From DALYLB01 sp046154695 (GTDB taxonomy: Bacteria > Acidobacteriota > Blastocatellia > RBC074), in NCBI GenBank assembly GCA_046154695.1, contig JBJXFI010000155.1:1-23705 (forward strand): a stretch of DNA of 23,705 nucleotides, written 5' to 3'. The notes beneath the pieces are model-generated. The model had not been told where the DNA came from, made no database searches, and saw only the letters and a list, made by a program, of their open reading frames with translations. Both the position numbers and the translations under genes were made by a program. How positions within the stretch are numbered: position 1 is the first letter of the stretch; every line of letters starts with the position of its first letter. Positions 21,555-23,705 of this stretch are shown in pieces.

Positions 21555-23630
21555 TTATTTGATGTTCACCCGCACGTTATTGGCGACCTTCCCATCAATG
21601 AGGATGACGACGTCCACCTCCCCGCGGCCGGCGAGGCTGCGTGGGACGCGGATATTGAGCTGGTCGAGGCCGAAGAAGCTGCCCTGCGGCCCCGCGTAGA
21701 GAACCTCCGCGGCCGTTCCGCCGATCTGGGCCACGACGCCGACCAGGGAGCTGCGATTCCGGAAGCCGGAGCCGAAAAGAACGAGGAAGACCTGATCGGT
21801 GTTCTGACCGATATCGATCGGCATCGAGATGAACCGGTTCTGCGCGGAATCGAACAACGCGACGGGTTCATAACTCTGCGCCCCGTTGCCTTTCAGCCGG
21901 AGCGCGGTCGCGGCGGCCACGCCCTGCCCCGAGGCATTCGCCGAGAAGAGACCGGGCGCCACGGTGCTGACCTGCAGATTGCCGGTGGAGACCTTGCCAT
22001 CGGAGGCCGTGATCGTCGCGGTTGCAGTGCCGATCGCCGTTCCCTGCGGAACCAGATAGTTGACCTGCCCCGCGGAGACGAAAAAGAGCGGCGCCGGCCG
22101 TTCCGTCCCCAGGCTGTCCCGGACCCGCACCGTCGATCCGCCGAGCGAGGTCGGCAGGGGAACCGTGTTGGACGATTGCGTCACCGTCGCCAGCCCCGTT
22201 CCAAAGGCCGCCGCGATCGATTCCGCGGACAGATCCGCCCCGGAGAAGCTCGCCGCCGAGACGCTCGACAGTGTTCCGCCGGTCGAACCTCCCCCGCCGC
22301 TGATCCCCGTCCATTGCGTGCCGCTCCACCGGGCAGTATTGTCCACCGTCACGTTGTTGCTGCCGCTGTTATAGACCCGCGTGAAGACGCCCCCGGCAAA
22401 CAGATCGCCGCCGGCCACGCTCAGCGCGTTGACGAATCCGTTCGCTCCATTCCCCGTCGCTCCCGAACTGGTCCCCATCGACGCCCACGACTGTCCATTC
22501 CATCGGGCAATGTTGTTCGCGCTGACCGAGGTCACGCCGATCCCCCCGCTCGATCCATTGTAGGCCGAGCCGAAATCGCCGCCGACAAAGAGCCCTCCGC
22601 CGCCCGTCGCGAGAGAATAGACCGTCCCGTCGACGCCGTTTCCGCCCGTCCCCGTCCCCGTTCCCAACGACGACCAGGCCGTCCCGTTCCACCGAACCAC
22701 CTTGTTCGCGCTGACGCTGCTGCCCACGTCGTTGTACGCGAACGAGAATGTCCCCCCGACGATCAACTCTCCATTGAACACCGTCAGCGCCAGAACGTCT
22801 CCTGAAACGCCGTTCGAGCTCGACGTGGTGCCCAGTCCCAACGCGGCCCAGGCGCCCGTCGCGGCGCTCCAGCGGGCGATGCAATAGGCGTTGATGCTGC
22901 TGGAGCCGCTGGTTTGCGCCTTCGTGAAACTGCCTCCCGCATAGACATCGCTGCCGATGAGCGCGATCCCGCTGACATTGGCCCGGCCCGGGCTCCAGAC
23001 GCCGTTCCCGGTCGTGCCGCTCCCCGTGCCAAGCGCCGACCAGCTCGCGCCGTTCCATCGCGCGATCGAGTTGGCGCTGAGCGTGTCCGACGCCGAATTC
23101 CGCGCCGTCGTAAACGACCCGCCCGCGTAAAGATAGCCGCCTCCGATCGCCAGCGAATTGATGTCTCCGTTAAGGCCGTTGCTGTTCATCCCCGGCACGC
23201 CGAGCGCCGACCACGTGCTGGTCGCCGTGCTCCACCGCGCGATGCAATAGAGCGAGATCGTCGAGCCGTTTGGATTGGTGGCGGTGATGAACCGGCCGCC
23301 CACATACACATCGCTTCCGTTCACAACGATCGCATTGACTCCTCCGCTCAGCCCGCCGCCGAGCGAAGACCACGTGTTCGTCGCGCGATTGTACCTGGCG
23401 ATATTGTTCGCGTTGATATTGCCGATCGAGGTGAAGCTTCCGCCGACATAGACGTCGCTGGCGCTGGCCGTGATCGCATAGACCGACCCAGCGAACATCG
23501 CGGCCGCCGCCGGCTTCGCCGCCGCCGGCCGGACGCCGGCCAGCAGAGACAGAACCACCGGCAGAATAAAGCTCACTAAGAGGGTGTTTTGAAATTTGAT
23601 CTTCACAGCCTGCGAAGCAGGCGGCAGCAT
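21555..23630 (-). CDS. Secreted seven-repeat propeller-like protein with TIGR03437-type C-terminal domain
   Basis: A 691-aa exported protein. Residues about 9-38 form a signal peptide (KIKFQNTLLVSFILPVVL, then ending near RPAAA). From about 47 to 452 come seven repeats of some 50-65 residues with the pattern LYVGGSFT, a variable serine/asparagine stretch, NNIARWN, and W.ALG. This resembles Rax2/kelch-like repeats, and seven copies suggest a seven-bladed beta-propeller. Residues about 453-691 match the TIGR03437-type domain typical of Acidobacteriota: AGQVNYLVPQGTA, VAPGLFSANASG, VFLVLFGSGFRN and GLDQLNIRVP. Its function is unknown; surface attachment or export sorting is a guess. The start may be ATG 23630 or GTG 23606; the latter avoids translating the first edge hairpin. 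A terminator follows at 21505-21546. Confidence 0.88.
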   Translation of the reverse strand: MLPPASQAVKIKFQNTLLVSFILPVVLSLLAGVRPAAAKPAAAAMFAGSVYAITASASDVYVGGSFTSIGNINANNIARYNRATNTWSSLGGGLSGGVNAIVVNGSDVYVGGRFITATNPNGSTISLYCIARWSTATSTWSALGVPGMNSNGLNGDINSLAIGGGYLYAGGSFTTARNSASDTLSANSIARWNGASWSALGTGSGTTGNGVWSPGRANVSGIALIGSDVYAGGSFTKAQTSGSSSINAYCIARWSAATGAWAALGLGTTSSSNGVSGDVLALTVFNGELIVGGTFSFAYNDVGSSVSANKVVRWNGTAWSSLGTGTGTGGNGVDGTVYSLATGGGGLFVGGDFGSAYNGSSGGIGVTSVSANNIARWNGQSWASMGTSSGATGNGANGFVNALSVAGGDLFAGGVFTRVYNSGSNNVTVDNTARWSGTQWTGISGGGGSTGGTLSSVSAASFSGADLSAESIAAAFGTGLATVTQSSNTVPLPTSLGGSTVRVRDSLGTERPAPLFFVSAGQVNYLVPQGTAIGTATATITASDGKVSTGNLQVSTVAPGLFSANASGQGVAAATALRLKGNGAQSYEPVALFDSAQNRFISMPIDIGQNTDQVFLVLFGSGFRNRSSLVGVVAQIGGTAAEVLYAGPQGSFFGLDQLNIRVPRSLAGRGEVDVVILIDGKVANNVRVNIK

Positions 23631-23691
23631 AAAGCCCAGGGCGCAAGCCCTGGGAGCGCGCCCAAAAGGCTCCTGAGCCCGTGAAACGGGC
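23608..23691. repeat. Cluster of three perfect short hairpins at the window edge
   Basis: GCCTGC-GAA-GCAGGC lies at 23608-23622, CCCAGGGC-GCAA-GCCCTGGG at 23635-23654, and GCCCGT-GAA-ACGGGC at 23677-23691. All stems are perfect (6, 8 and 6 bp) and the loops are of the GAA or GCAA kind when read on the plus strand. None is followed by a T run, so they are not classical terminators. They surround the 5' end of the propeller gene and may continue beyond the window. Confidence 0.8.
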
Positions 23692-23705
23692 GATAGCGAT
23701 TGGGC

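Overview
The window looks like a chromosomal segment of a GC-rich, diderm (Gram-negative-type) bacterium. kdsB (CMP-Kdo synthesis for lipopolysaccharide) points to an outer membrane. The right-end gene carries a C-terminal domain of the TIGR03437 type, best known from Acidobacteriota but also found in related or poorly cultured phyla. I therefore favour an Acidobacteriota-like or similar uncultured lineage, with low confidence on the exact phylum. No phage, integrase, transposase, CRISPR array, rRNA or tRNA was seen.

Left block (55-6362, minus strand): guaA, dnaE and accA are read leftwards, with a good promoter and a GTG start for guaA. accA is short at its N terminus and follows a repeat-filled spacer. 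The 807-base gap between guaA and speA holds two long imperfect palindromes built from 10-base words, then the speA promoter and leader.

Middle (7090-10146, plus strand): speA (arginine decarboxylase) and a deoxyhypusine-synthase-like gene form an apparent operon that ends at a perfect 17-bp hairpin terminator. The second protein lacks the catalytic lysine and other active-site residues of true deoxyhypusine synthase. On the minus strand (14149 down to 10235) lie kdsB, def, aroB, a one-helix membrane protein and a BON/LysM protein. A third palindromic element sits between def and aroB and supplies the last codons of def.

Right block: on the plus strand are a metB-type PLP enzyme (14259-15398) and a PP2C phosphatase joined through a membrane helix to a coiled coil (15527-17233). 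On the minus strand is a run of three GT87/DUF2029 membrane glycosyltransferases (17223-21481), the two outer ones being close paralogues. Last comes a secreted seven-repeat propeller-like protein with the TIGR03437-type domain, preceded by a cluster of three short hairpins at the window edge.

Most genes are housekeeping. The most unusual content is the set of tandem-word palindromes at three loci (four elements), the active-site-altered DHS-like protein coupled to speA, the GT87 trio, and the hairpin cluster at the right edge.
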